Below, piece after piece: positions 54,240 to 64,000 of a DNA stretch of 64,000 nt. The stretch is from Leuctra nigra (lineage: Eukaryota; Arthropoda; Insecta; Plecoptera; Leuctridae): the NCBI GenBank assembly GCA_934045905.1, contig OW203769.1, forward strand, positions 32,925,345-32,989,344. Reading direction: 5' to 3'. Below the pieces are notes generated by a model. That model worked only from the letters and a program-made list of their open reading frames with translations, was not told the origin of the DNA and did no database searches. The translations under genes and the position numbers were made by a program. Numbering within the stretch: position 1 is the stretch's first letter; the number at the start of each line of letters is the position of its first letter.

Positions 54240-55265
54240 TACGTAATCCAAAAAAACTAAAGCAAATTGATTTCAAAGTGTCAAAAAAACAAAAAATGCC
54301 TTGCGGGGCAGGTTTGAACATGTCTCTCCCCCCCCCCCCCCCCCCCCCCCCAAAGTGCCAAATTTAAAAAATATTGAATATTTCAACAAAATACACCTCA
54401 TGTCATAACGTCTCAAATTTGATTTCAAAGTATCCAAAATATTCTCAGCAAAATATTCTGCACTTCAAAACAATTATTGAGGGGCTCAAAAATGTCAACA
54501 ATATTATGAAAATGATCTCTGGATTTTGCTTAAGGCCCGGTATTACCAAAGTTAAATTTGCTGGATTAACTAACTTTTGGATTAAATTCAACTGTTTCTA
54601 TCATTTGGAGGTATCTGATTGGCTGTGCCGCCAATTTAATCCAATATTTAGTTAATCCGGCTCAGATTAACTTTGGTAATACGGGCCCTTAGATCACAAT
54701 TTATTCACATTTGATTCGAGTTTTATCACACATGTATTCATAAAGTTATTATCTCAATTCTGAACACAAGAACTATACCTACCTATTTAAATTTCTACAA
54801 ATTTCTTTCGATTCTCACGGAATTTTCAGCTGTGAAAGCACTATTTTCTATTTGGAATTCCAATTATTTCCACGGCTATTTTTCTGGCACTTCATCTTTC
54901 GGCCCCCATAAAAGAAAACCCCCTATTAGATACAGCGTTTTGTTGATGTTTACTTAAGCTGTGTTGCTTACCCCCCCCCCCCCTCGCTTCCCCCCCTCCC
55001 TGGATGTCAGAAAAACAAACTTTTTACTAGTTTTATTTTGTAAACAAAAGAAGCTCATAAAAACTCATTTCAAAGTGTTAAAAAAATAAAAAATTCCCTG
55101 CCGGCAAGTTGGGGGCATGCCCTCCACCTCCCCAAAGTGTCAAATTTTAAAAAATATTTAATATTTCAACATAATACACCTCACATCTCATAATTGATTT
55201 CAAAGTGTCCCAAAACCAAAAAATGTCCTGCGCGGCAGGGTGGGGTCCCCACACCCCCCTTGCCG
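54240..55265. repeat. Degenerate tandem segments with poly-C tracts
   Basis: The block containing TTTCAAAGTGTCAAAAAAAC, a CCTTGCGGGGCAGG-like word and a following poly-C or GC tract recurs at about 54263, 55062 and 55189. TTGAATATTTCAACAAAATA recurs at 54373 and 55157. Two MITEs interrupt the array. Confidence 0.6.
54533..54688. mobile_element. PIF/Harbinger-like MITE
   Basis: TTA target duplication (54530-54532, 54689-54691), termini AGGCCCGGTATTACCAAAGT / ACTTTGGTAATACGGGCCC. 156 bp. Confidence 0.75.
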
Positions 55266-55469
55266 CGGGAAAAATCGTTTTCCTTGCCTTGCCCCCTCCT
55301 GGGAGAAATCTATATCCCTTTGAAATCATACCGAGATATGATTTTGTGTTCAAGAATAGCAATTTTGATGTTTGTAAAAGTCATATCATAACTCGCTTGT
55401 CATAGGCTAGCAAGCGGGTTCGGTAACTTTCTAGATTTCAAGAATAGCCCTCCTGAGTTCAATCAAGCC

Positions 55470-56098
55470 TAGTGATGCCCAGCGGGAATATTCCCGTGGG
55501 AACATTCCCCGTTCCCGGGAATATTCCCGAGCAAATTTGGGGAATATTCCCCAAATCGGGAATTTACTTTTTCATTATTAAAATTAAAATGTATAATGTA
55601 CTTTTTTTGTGGTATGTCATTACCTCTTAGTATTCTCTATTTTGTCATTAATTTTCTTGTTATCTTATGACAGGGGTTCGGTAACCTTTTTTGGTGACGG
55701 AGCTAATTTCCGAAAAATTTATAAATTAGATAATAATACGAGCCGCAGCAGGCAATCAAATATAATACACCAAAAATAATCAATTGAATTACTAGTTTTT
55801 TTCTGCTATTTTGACGAAGCCCCCCCCCCCCCCCCCCTCTTGATGTTGCCCCGCAGGGCGTTTATTCGAATTTTCAAATATTTCGATTCCAGATCTTTAT
55901 TTAAATTATAAAGAGCCATTCAAAACCCACCAAGGAGCCGCAGGTTGCCAACCCCTGTCTTATGACATCTCAAAACATAAACATGCTTTAATAATGTTTT
56001 CTCTTAATGTTTACTCATCCCTGTAGTAAATTCCCAATAAATTCCCGGTTTATGGAATATTCCCGAAAAAATACATTCCCGGGAATATTACATCACTA
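55470..56098. mobile_element. hAT-like element with GGGAATATTCCC repeats
   Basis: Exact 8-bp duplication ATCAAGCC (55462-55469, 56099-56106), termini TAGTGATG / CATCACTA, and GGGAATATTCCC palindromes reiterated at both ends. 629 bp, non-coding. Confidence 0.87.
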
Positions 56099-56246
56099 AT
56101 CAAGCCCGATCCCAAGATATCTTGAAATTTTAAAATATATGCGGCTTATTTATATGAGTTTCTAGATGATTCAATGACTCAAGCCGGAATTACTTGAAAT
56201 TGAAAATGAATTCAACCCTTTCAAGGAAACTTGATCTGTGTAATTC

Positions 56247-56292
<46 letters not shown>
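56247..56292. repeat. (AGT)n microsatellite
   Basis: About 15 perfect triplets. Confidence 0.95.
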
Positions 56293-56719
56293 AATCCTTT
56301 ATTTAGCATATTTGCTATTTTTCTATTACATTCATAAATTACATGTTACAACCCTTCATCATAATTCTATTTACTAACATTACATACATTTCCTAGAGAT
56401 TCTAAATTTCTAATTAAACATCATTCAACCAAAAACCAACATTCTCATGTGGCAGTGGAGTCAACATTCTATTTTTAATTAACTTACAACACTCCCTTCT
56501 GAACATTTTTGGCTTCACATTTCGGTTTTCGTACAATTAAATGCACCAAAATCATTCATTTAAATCATGCCTATAACAGTGATGATTTTTTTTTTAAAAA
56601 CGGCTGCGCGGCATTTTCATCCAAAATTATGTGACTTCTTTTCAGGTACATACCTAATCTAGTTTTGATCACTTTTTTACAACTTTTTTAATTTTAGACG
56701 GCCTTGAATCACTTTTTTT

Positions 56720-56883
56720 AAGGTCCTGGGGTGTAATTCCTGTACGTTTTGAGTCTCTTAAGTTAGCTATCATATCATAAATTTTGTTTACTCCAATGTT
56801 AACGTCCCTAACAGTTGCTACTCTCATAAAATGTACGATAAGAGAGTGAAAATGCGTACAGGAATCACCCCCCTGGTCAGTAG
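56720..56883. mobile_element. Inverted-repeat MITE
   Basis: CCTGGGGTGTAATTCCTGTACG is mirrored by CGTACAGGAATCACCCCCCTGG. Centre AT-rich, 164 bp. Confidence 0.6.
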
Positions 56884-56945
56884 CACCAGGGTTAAATACC
56901 AGTAGCACCAGGGGGTTTTATTGAGGTTAAGAGTCTACGATACTT

Positions 56946-57300
56946 GATGAAATCCATGTTTTATGAAGCACAAAAAGGCGGCCCCTACTTTTTTCTAAAC
57001 CGCTTTACCGATTGTCTTCAAAATTTCACAGATTATAGATAAATAATAAATCTGTGCCTCTAGTGCGCCAAAAGTGTTATTTTTTGTTTAGTATTTTCAG
57101 GGCAGAGGTGCCAAAAGGACCCGTATAATGCTCATATTGGCACCTCCTCAACACGAGTAAAAACATTTTTTTAATTTTTTTTGGAGCACTAGAGGCACAG
57201 ATTTACTCTTTATCTCTGTGCTGTAAAAATTTGGAGACAATCGGTCAAGCCATGAAGAAAAAAGTAGGGGCCGCCTTTTTATGCTTTTGTGGGTTTCATC
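56946..57300. mobile_element. 355-bp inverted-repeat MITE
   Basis: Ends GATGAAATCC / GGGTTTCATC. Long inner pairing through AAAAAGGCGGCCCCTACTTT and through GTGCCTCTAGTGCGCC / GGAGCACTAGAGGCAC. Confidence 0.75.
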
Positions 57301-57792
57301 AGGCTCTCAAGGTTTCATTATTTGAATTATTCTGAGTTTCTAATGCAGATGGGTATGTAACCCGCATCACACGATGGAATTTCGTAAATATCACGTACTA
57401 TACTAAATATCAACAAATTCGACTGCGAGAAATGAGACGTGACGGACGTGCTAATTGCTCCTAGATGTATTCACTATTCACTGACTTGGATCTTGATTGC
57501 CATGCATCATTCAATGCTCAATTGATTCAAATCAATGCTTAGATGCACATTTATTTTTAATTATTAATACATTATAATTAACGAATTAATTGATTATTTA
57601 ATTAGTATTGTAAGGCTTTGGAGTAATATATTTTTTATGTACACACTCAAAACCTAGCTTATCTATTCACTGTTTTGTTTAAAGCGCAAGTAAAGACTTT
57701 TCATGCCCAGACGCGGCATTTTGCACGCCGTCGAGACGCCGAGCAGATATGTACCGCAGTTATTTAGTCTAAGTAGGTACCATTGAGTCTTA

Positions 57793-57919
57793 TGGGAGCG
57801 AACACACGGGACGAGCAAAAGATGCGCGCGTCTTTTGATCGTCCCGTGCGCGTGTAAAACTCCACAGGGGGAAAAACCGCACGACAGAGCAAGAAAAATC
57901 GCCCCGTGTGATTGCAGCC
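57793..57919. mobile_element. PIF/Harbinger-like MITE
   Basis: TTA flanks (57790-57792, 57920-57922), imperfect termini TGGGAGCGAACACACGGGAC / CGCCCCGTGTGATTGCAGCC. An inner hairpin CAAAAGA/TCTTTTG is included. Confidence 0.65.
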
Positions 57920-57922
57920 TTA

Positions 57923-59560
57923 CGCTGCAAAATCAAAATGATTTTACATCATGTCACCTTTTTGACCAGGGGTCGACAGGTGATGCATAAAAAGTACATA
58001 CATCAAAACATTTTTAGTAAGGTTCGGCACGAGTTGAAATCGACGATTTGTTACAGATAAAGAAATTAATTTATTTTCAACTCAAGAGACCAGAGTCATC
58101 GGAATTCTATTTCTCTCGAGTAGCAAGAATGAACCCAATTTAGACAAAATTGCGTAATGTGTTTATGCAGATTTGGATTTTATTTTACAACACTGCGTAA
58201 GAGTTAGTGAGATTCAGTGTTCCAGAGTGGTCAGGTCGTCCAGCAGAAATGTAAATTCGCAGTCTTTATTGTGTTTACTCTGGTACAGTGACGATTGTTT
58301 TGTGAATGTTTTGTGTCCTTGAGGTATTATAAGGATGGGCGGTAATAAGGGGAAACGTAAAGGTAAGAAGGAGAGGCATGTCCATGGCAACCTCATTGTT
58401 GGATGGTAAAATGTCATCACGCGATATGAATACCGTTTTCCCGCCAAAATGTCCACTGAATAAAATTTCACACCTACTTATGTATGAAAACTTGCATTTT
58501 TGAGTGCAAAAAGTTTGTTTCGTCAACATAGATGTTGTTATTTTAAAATCTAATTTTTAATAAATTCAGTGAAAAACTTCGAATTGCATGAGCCATCAAT
58601 TATTAAAAGTGCTTATTAGTAATTAATTATATCGACAGCTTATAAAAATTATGTGCGCGTTTAGCCGTTTACACAGTAAATTTAGTGAACACTTACTTCT
58701 GGATAAAAGCTGTAGGTACGTAAATTCTTATCCAGTTTTTATCCATAACATTACTTCCGAATCCGTTGTTTGGTTGATCTTAGAAATTACTGCTAAAACA
58801 ATCAGCAACAATCAAACAATATTGCGAGCACATGCGAGCAATAAATTACATTGTTTTCATTTTGTTGGTCAACTTACCTATCTTTGATTGGAACGCAAAG
58901 TCTCTTAAATATCATACAAGGCAACACAATTATACTTTAAATTCGTAATTAAAGATAACTTGATATCAATAAATTTGATAATCGCAAATAATAAAAACTA
59001 TATATTTGTAAGCAGCATTGAAAAAAAAATCACCTAGCATATTAAAATAGTCGAATTAAAATATGTATTACACTCGATGAACTAATCAATAATGCATTAT
59101 TTTTCTATTTCCCTCCTTATGGACCATATTCTCGGAAGTTTAAAAGGCAACAGTAATTCACGACTCACAAGTGGTGTTGTTTACAGAACTGGAGGCGATT
59201 TATGACATTGTTTAGATTTCATGTCTAGCTCGACCAAGCTCGACTGTTTGTTTGTATACGTGACATGAGAATATTACTATTTTATATATGTTATACACGG
59301 CAAAAGCCATTATCATCGTTTCTAAATTTTCTGCGAGTCCTGTCGACTCTTAAATCCTCAACATTACCTAACTTAGTTTAGTACCTTATCAAATCTAAAT
59401 TGTTAATGAAGAGAATAATTTACTAGTTTAAAATGTCATGATCTTTTTGGAATGTTTGTCTTTCAGAAGTGGAGTGAATTAAAAAATCAGAAAATTGCAA
59501 ATTTTAAAGATTTAGTCATGTTGCATAAATATAATTCTTATGTTGATTCTCTCCTATCTA
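57923..59560. other. No gene seen; partial MITE copy near 58320-58450
   Basis: Mostly AT-rich. CCATGGCAAC, AATGTCATCAC and CCGTTTTCCCGCCAAAATGT (58380-58450) match the 34988-35450 MITE. A 5' non-coding exon of MOZART1 may lie here but cannot be located. Confidence 0.45.
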
Positions 59561-59562
59561 TA

Positions 59563-59748
59563 GACCTATTTAAAAATCATCTTGGTGGCTCTGGTTTCTA
59601 GATAAATTCACATGCAGTTTGGTTTTCCATATATCTATTGGTGTTTTACAACAATGGATAAAAACACCAACAGATATATTATGGAAAACCAAACTGCATG
59701 TGAATTTATCTAGAAACCAGAGCCACCAAGATAATTTTTAAATCGGTC
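59563..59748. mobile_element. Palindromic TA-flanked MITE
   Basis: 186-bp almost perfect palindrome with TA at both junctions (59561-59562, 59749-59750). Arms run from GACCTATTTAAAAATCATCT to the centre near 59655. It stops about 50 bp before the MOZART1 coding exon. Confidence 0.82.
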
Positions 59749-59802
59749 TATTACATGCTATTTATCATCAGACTGACCTTTTGTTTCACGTTCCAGCCAA
59801 TC

Positions 59803-60072
59803 ATGTTGCCCGATGATCGTAAGCAGCCGCCAAAAGAAGATCAGAAGGCAAATTCATCAAGTAAAACAAAAGAAACGATGGCCCATCTTTTGCAAATATC
59901 TAACATCTTAAATACTGGTCTGGATGCGGAAACATTGCAAATATGTGTGCGTTTGTGCGAGTTGGGTGTGAATCCAGAGACTTTGGCTGCATTAATAAAA
60001 GAGCTAAAACGTACTCCTACAAATGCGGGACACAATGACGATGATGAAGCATTATCAAACAGAAATATCTAA
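59803..60072 (+). CDS. Mzt1: MOZART1, gamma-tubulin complex subunit
   Basis: 89 residues, close to the 82 of the human protein. The core [40 protein letters not shown] and LIKELKR matches the MOZART1 family, small proteins that bind the N-termini of gamma-tubulin complex proteins and help recruit the ring complex to centrosomes and spindles. The ATG lies 7 bp after an acceptor (TTCACGTTCCAG), so a 5' non-coding exon is expected upstream. The C-terminal tail is acidic ([13 protein letters not shown]). It converges with MESD on the other strand. Confidence 0.93.
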   Translation: MLPDDRKQPPKEDQKANSSSKTKETMAHLLQISNILNTGLDAETLQICVRLCELGVNPETLAALIKELKRTPTNAGHNDDDEALSNRNI

Positions 60073-60221
60073 TCAATTCAATTTATTTTTCATTTAAACG
60101 TTCACACATAGCATTTGCACACCTTACAATTACAAATTACGTACATCATAATCCGTTAGTATAAGTGAATTGTTTAAGTTAGGTACTCATACTTACTACA
60201 AAGATTACTGAAAATGTAAAA

Positions 60222-60227
60222 AATAAA
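60222..60227 (+). terminator. Poly(A) signal for MOZART1
   Basis: AATAAA 150 bp after the stop. The minus-strand AATAAA for MESD lies at 60082-60087, so the two 3' UTRs probably overlap. Confidence 0.5.
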
Positions 60228-60290
60228 CCCTTATATATAATATTCATCAATTAATAAAGAATAATGTAACAAAATGTCAAGTAATACAAA

Positions 60291-61004
60291 TTACAGTTCA
60301 TCCTTATCCACATCCTTAGTACTAGATTCACTATAATGTTTCCCAGGGTACGGCTTATTCTCAATGACTACTTCTTTACAGCTCTCTTGATCTATCAAAA
60401 ATTCTTTAGCGTCCCACGCCTGGGCTCCGTCCTTGAACAGAAATATAGCCCTATCGTCATCAACTAAATATCTCTCGGCCTGAATGTGGTTGTTCCATAG
60501 ACTAGTTTGCCACAGTTTTGTGATATCTTCAGTAAGTTCTCGCGTTGGATTGCCAGCAACACTGACGAAAGTCATTAAAGTACGACCTTTTTTCGTAACC
60601 TTCAACAAGTTTTCTGGGTTCGACATATCTATCTTGCTGAGATCCAGTTGTGGTTGGGGTCGTAAATGCTCGGGCAGTTCGTCCGGTTCCAGTGGCTCTT
60701 CATCTTCCTAAAACAGTAAGTTGAATTTTACTGATTGTACACGAACATCACGAATAAGGAAATGGTGACTTAATTTTGTTGAACATGAACTTTTGATACC
60801 TAGGTCTTTTTAAAAAGGAACTTCCTCGACACTACTGCTAGTATTTACCTCCCACTGATCAAATAACCGCTCCATGTCCGCATCACTATAATCTCTAATA
60901 TCCTTTTTAGTCCATGCGGGTTTCTCTTCCACTTTGTCTTTCTTGCTATATACTTCTACAAAAACTGTTAACAATACAAAAATAACCACACGGCTATAAT
61001 TCAT
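60291..61004 (-). CDS. mesd: MESD/Boca, ER chaperone for LRP-type receptors
   Basis: Two exons: 61004-60849 (52 codons, phase 0) and 60707-60291, giving 190 residues. The first has a signal peptide (MNYSRVVIFVLLTVFVEVYS) and then KPAWTKKDIRDYSDADMERL and FDQWE. The second has EDEEPLEPDELPEHLRPQPQ, the thioredoxin-like core (KKGRTLMTFVSVAGNP, LWQTSLWNN, ERYLVDDDRAIFLFKDG, AWDAKEFLIDQE) and ends KDEL, the ER retention signal. Family role: folding of beta-propeller/EGF modules of LDL-receptor-family proteins, needed for Wnt co-receptors and yolk receptors. An upstream in-frame ATG at 61025 would spoil the signal peptide start. Donor GAG|GTAAAT and acceptor TGTTTTAG are clear. Confidence 0.95.
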
Positions 61005-61208
61005 CGTGGTAAAACAAAACGTCAAACGTTACGAACGTTACGTAGAGGTTATGTTTTATGTCTGTCAAACAAAAGATGGAGGTGACATTTAACCTTGAAA
61101 GTACATTTATAAACCTTGGTTCAGTGTGACGTATTTCCGGTCACACTCAGTTCTGCGATCGTTCAATACCGGAAATGTTCTTTTCTCCTCTTTCATTTAC
61201 ATTTGAAG
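61005..61208. promoter_or_regulatory. Divergent promoter region, MESD / Nopp140-like
   Basis: 204 bp separate the two start codons. Contains CTGCGATCGTTC (61153-61164, matching the motif before the first Nopp140 gene), TTCCGGTC, ACCGGAAATG (ETS-like) and a pyrimidine-rich stretch CTTTTCTCCTCTTTC before the plus-strand ATG. Confidence 0.55.
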
Positions 61209-63947
61209 ATGGCGGACAACAGTTCTGTTTTGGCGTCCTCTCTAGTTTACGATTTCTTATTAAAAACGAATAAGCATATAGCTGGCTTATTTAAGGAAAG
61301 AGCAGATGTGGTAAGCAATTGTTATTTCATTTCCATTCATATTTATTACGTTCTGAAGTTGGTTTTTTAATATTTTACCTTCTGCCGACCACGCGGTGGC
61401 ATTAGACCACACGTGGAGCACATACTAGGAATGCCGCATGTGGGACTACGTTGCTAATATACATTTTAGTCGTTAGTTCTACTTGACCTACTTGAACTTA
61501 CTGTTCATTTTGTAATTAGTATATAGGTACCTTCCTACTTCAGTCGAGATCTACCAATACGTTGACGCATTCCTTCTTCTATGTCTACATATTGTTATTC
61601 GAACTCGTAGCCATGAGGCCGATAATACTACCTACCTACCTACCTACCTACCTACCTACCTACCTACCTACCTACCTACCTACCTACCTACAGTTTTACT
61701 CATTCTTGGAATAAATTGGACCAATCTTAAGCTTGGACCCTTCAGACCAAGAGATGCTGATCAATGTTTCATTTCTTTATTTTCAGAAACCTTTGCCAAA
61801 GGGATCGCCAACAATTACAGATGTTGTAAGACATTATGAATCCACATCACCTCAAAAGAAAAGGCTTTCTTTAGTCCCCTTTGGAGGTGTCGGCACACCA
61901 ACAGAGAAGAAAGGCAATCAGACACCTAAACATGGAAAAGGAGCAGGCACAACACCTACAGGTAATTTAGCATCAATTATAGGTACAGGGATTAGTGTTA
62001 ATAATGCATGTTTTAATTGGTGAAAATTAGAAGTTATAAAATAATAGACCAATGGTTTCAACGTGCAAGATCAATGGCAGTGTTCTACGATGTAGGTTCG
62101 AAGACAAAATGTATGTTATCCAAACACGCGTAATGCTTCATCTTCTACTTCACTTAACTTGACTATGTACGAACGCTGTGCGAGGGTAGGTAGGGTAGGT
62201 AGGGTCAGCGTACCAGTTCTCGTCGCCCTTTAGCATAATTCAGCATACACTAATTTTTAAAACAACTGTTTTTGAAATGTCACATCTTGTCTGCATTCCA
62301 TACATGATAAATTAGACATTGACGATTCATTTCTGATTAGTCATTGCTAGCAGAGTGAGCTCAAAAAAGTTATTTTAGAGTTTTAATGAGCAAAAAACCC
62401 GCTTGCCCAAATCTTGTCCACTTGAGAAATTCAACGTTAAAGTGATAGGGTATGGTTAATGACGAGAACTGAGACGCTGACTCTGTGTTATCTTCCAGAT
62501 TGTCTGCCTACTAAGCCAGTTAGAAAGATAGCTCTAGAAGATGTACCGATGGGCATCTCCAACGAGTTGGTCGATCAGTTGCAATTATTAATCGAGAGCA
62601 AGCTAGATAGCGTAGAGATGGACGTTACCTCGTACAATTGTCGCAAGAAGAAGATCCTGAAGAAGGCCGTGCACTCGCTAGGACTTAGGCACGAGTTTGA
62701 GTGCAGGATAGAGGCGAAGGAAGGGAAAACCCGCGTTCTGTTGTTCACTCGAACCGAACCGGAGGAGGAGGACGGTAAGACCACGTTCGTCCGTGCTCCT
62801 GGCATTGTACCGGATTCTTGCTTGCACTCAGTTCCTCAAGTCTTACTTTCTTCTAGCAGTATCAGCGCAGGGTATACGTAGTATGTAGGTGCACTCAAAC
62901 CAATTAAAAATGGTACTTAGCGCAAAACAGATTGGCCTCTGGTCAGGTTCCTTGACAATCAATTCTTGTTATTATTATCAATGAAATCAGAGCTCACCTG
63001 CTTACTAGAGTTAGATAATGCATTAGCACAGACTTCATAGGATGATGCCATCAAACCTAAATATCAGACGATCCTTTTCTTTCAAGGTACCTACTACCGT
63101 TTATTATTTTTTCGAGTGTAGGATTTACTTATTTTTTACAAATTTAAAAGAAAGGTGTTCAAAGAAGAGGAAATGTGGAAATCATTCTAACTCTACACCT
63201 TGGCCTTCTTAGTAGTACATGTACTGCATTTTTATAATGTTTGTCTCCTGTCAACGTCTAGAGAAATGGATCTTGTTTGGGGCTGTGCGTGCATAAAGGA
63301 TGTCACACTAAAAACTAGTTCTTTTGCCACACATACACAGCCCCTCCCTGGCCTAAGCCCCCTAGGTTTACAGAGCAACAATTTTCATTATCATATTTAT
63401 TTGCATGCAATACAAAGGCTAACTTAGGCCGGGTAGGACCAACTCTGGATTAAGTAAATTATCGATGGTTAGTGGAAATTAGTGATTCTTATTGGCTGTG
63501 GAATTCGCGCCAACTTGTTTCATTGGTTAACCATCGATAGTTAACTTAATCCAGAGTTGGTCCTACCCGGTCTTACGCAGCATTGTTCTAATATTTATAA
63601 TAACAATATATAATTCAATTGGCAAAATTCCACAATACTTTTCTGTTTGTCTTATCTCTTACTTTTCTCTCAATATTCTCTGACGAAAGCCCTTCTCTTT
63701 TGTTCCAGCCGCCAAGACTCCACTAGCGAATCAGAACTCTCTGAAAACACCTCAGTCCAATCAGAAGTCTGCCCTGACGACGAAGCCCGACAAAGCGGCC
63801 GCGAAGTCACCTCTGAAGGCCGCACTCCCAGAGGACTCTGACGACGAGGAAGACGAAGAGGACGACGATGAAGATGATTCCTCGGAGGAAGATGCCATGG
63901 ACGTGTTACCGAAGGCCGCGGCTCCTCGACTCGCTAAACCTGACGAC
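61209..63947 (+). CDS. Second Nopp140-like gene, 5' part (runs off window)
   Basis: Exons 61209-61310, 61787-61961, 62499-62774 and 63709-63947, all phase-compatible. Exon 1 has the same 102-nt length as in the first gene and encodes the LisH motif ([19 protein letters not shown]). Exon 2 shares PLPKGSP and SPQKKR-type sequence. Exon 3 (phase 1-1) encodes an alpha/beta domain related to that of the first gene's 12467-12727 exon. Exon 4 is Lys/Ala-rich and then strongly acidic (DSDDEEDEEDDDEDDSSEED). The C-terminus lies beyond the window, so an SRP40 domain cannot be checked. Introns carry MITEs and a dispersed repeat; no convincing snoRNA was found. A diverged paralogue, likely nucleolar. Confidence 0.82.
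61628..61691. repeat. (TACC)n microsatellite
   Basis: About 16 perfect tetranucleotides in intron 1 of the second Nopp140-like gene. Confidence 0.95.
62926..63125. repeat. Dispersed repeat, copy 2
   Basis: Matches 21385-21570 in two blocks (TCAGGTTCCTTGACAATC..; ..CTTTTCTTTCAAGGTA). It lies in an intron of the second Nopp140-like gene. Confidence 0.55.
63427..63572. mobile_element. PIF/Harbinger-like MITE
   Basis: TTA flanks (63424-63426, 63573-63575) and termini GGCCGGGTAGGACCAACTCT / AGAGTTGGTCCTACCCGG. 146 bp with a longer inner palindrome (ACCATCGATA). Confidence 0.8.
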
Positions 63948-64000
63948 GTGAGTAACTGTAACAGAATCCTCTGATCAGTGGGAAAACATCTGTTAAGTAG

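Noticed and set aside
61005..61025. Upstream ATG for MESD
   Set aside because: Would add MTFCFTT before the hydrophobic signal peptide; the inner ATG gives a normal signal sequence.

Overview
This window is nuclear DNA of a metazoan, most likely an arthropod and probably an insect. Genes have spliceosomal introns with GT-AG borders and lie in AT-rich DNA packed with small transposons. The coding content is a Nopp140 gene pair, an ADAMTS protease, MOZART1 and MESD. A Nopp140 gene able to end in either an SRP40-type or an RGG tail is the arrangement known from Drosophila. I cannot name the species from sequence alone; GTAGGTA/TACCTACC words are unusually frequent.

Layout. 0-2 kb: the last exon of an unidentified plus-strand gene. 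2-9.5 kb: nested transposons (Helitron-like copies, a 2.2-kb hAT-like element, a long palindrome). 9.7-19.8 kb: a full Nopp140 gene whose introns hold seven candidate snoRNAs and several transposons. 20-24.9 kb: transposons. 25.0-28.5 kb (minus): an intronless 1145-residue ADAMTS-type metalloprotease. 28.5-43.4 kb: gene-poor repeats, including a broken THAP element inside a long inverted repeat, GC-rich islands and a tRNA-like sequence. 43.5-49 kb (minus): a CR1-like non-LTR retrotransposon with both ORFs open; its ORF1 is expanded by about 20 copies of a 48-bp repeat. 49-59.7 kb: more MITEs, a 5S-derived SINE and poly-G tracts. 59.8-64 kb: a compact gene cluster, MOZART1 (+), MESD (-), then a second Nopp140-like gene (+) that runs off the right edge.

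How it fits together. Nopp140 is a nucleolar chaperone of snoRNPs, and the first copy appears to host box C/D and box H/ACA snoRNAs in its own introns. One duplicated C/D candidate has a guide matching the conserved 28S rRNA word CCCGUCUUGAAACA. Another C/D candidate lies between a poly(A) signal usable by the RGG isoform and the terminal SRP40 exon, so isoform choice could affect snoRNA output. Both Nopp140-like genes carry an extra phase 1-1 exon encoding a related alpha/beta domain that I do not recognise from standard Nopp140 and that resembles R3H. MESD and the second Nopp140-like gene share a 204-bp divergent promoter region; MESD and MOZART1 converge and may overlap in their 3' UTRs.

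The transposon record is informative. A non-autonomous Helitron-like element sits inside another copy of its own family, giving an exact empty-site comparison (insertion between A and T, no duplication). At least five different hAT-like elements with 8-bp duplications (one lies in a poly-G tract, where the duplication cannot be judged) each repeat a private short palindrome near their ends.
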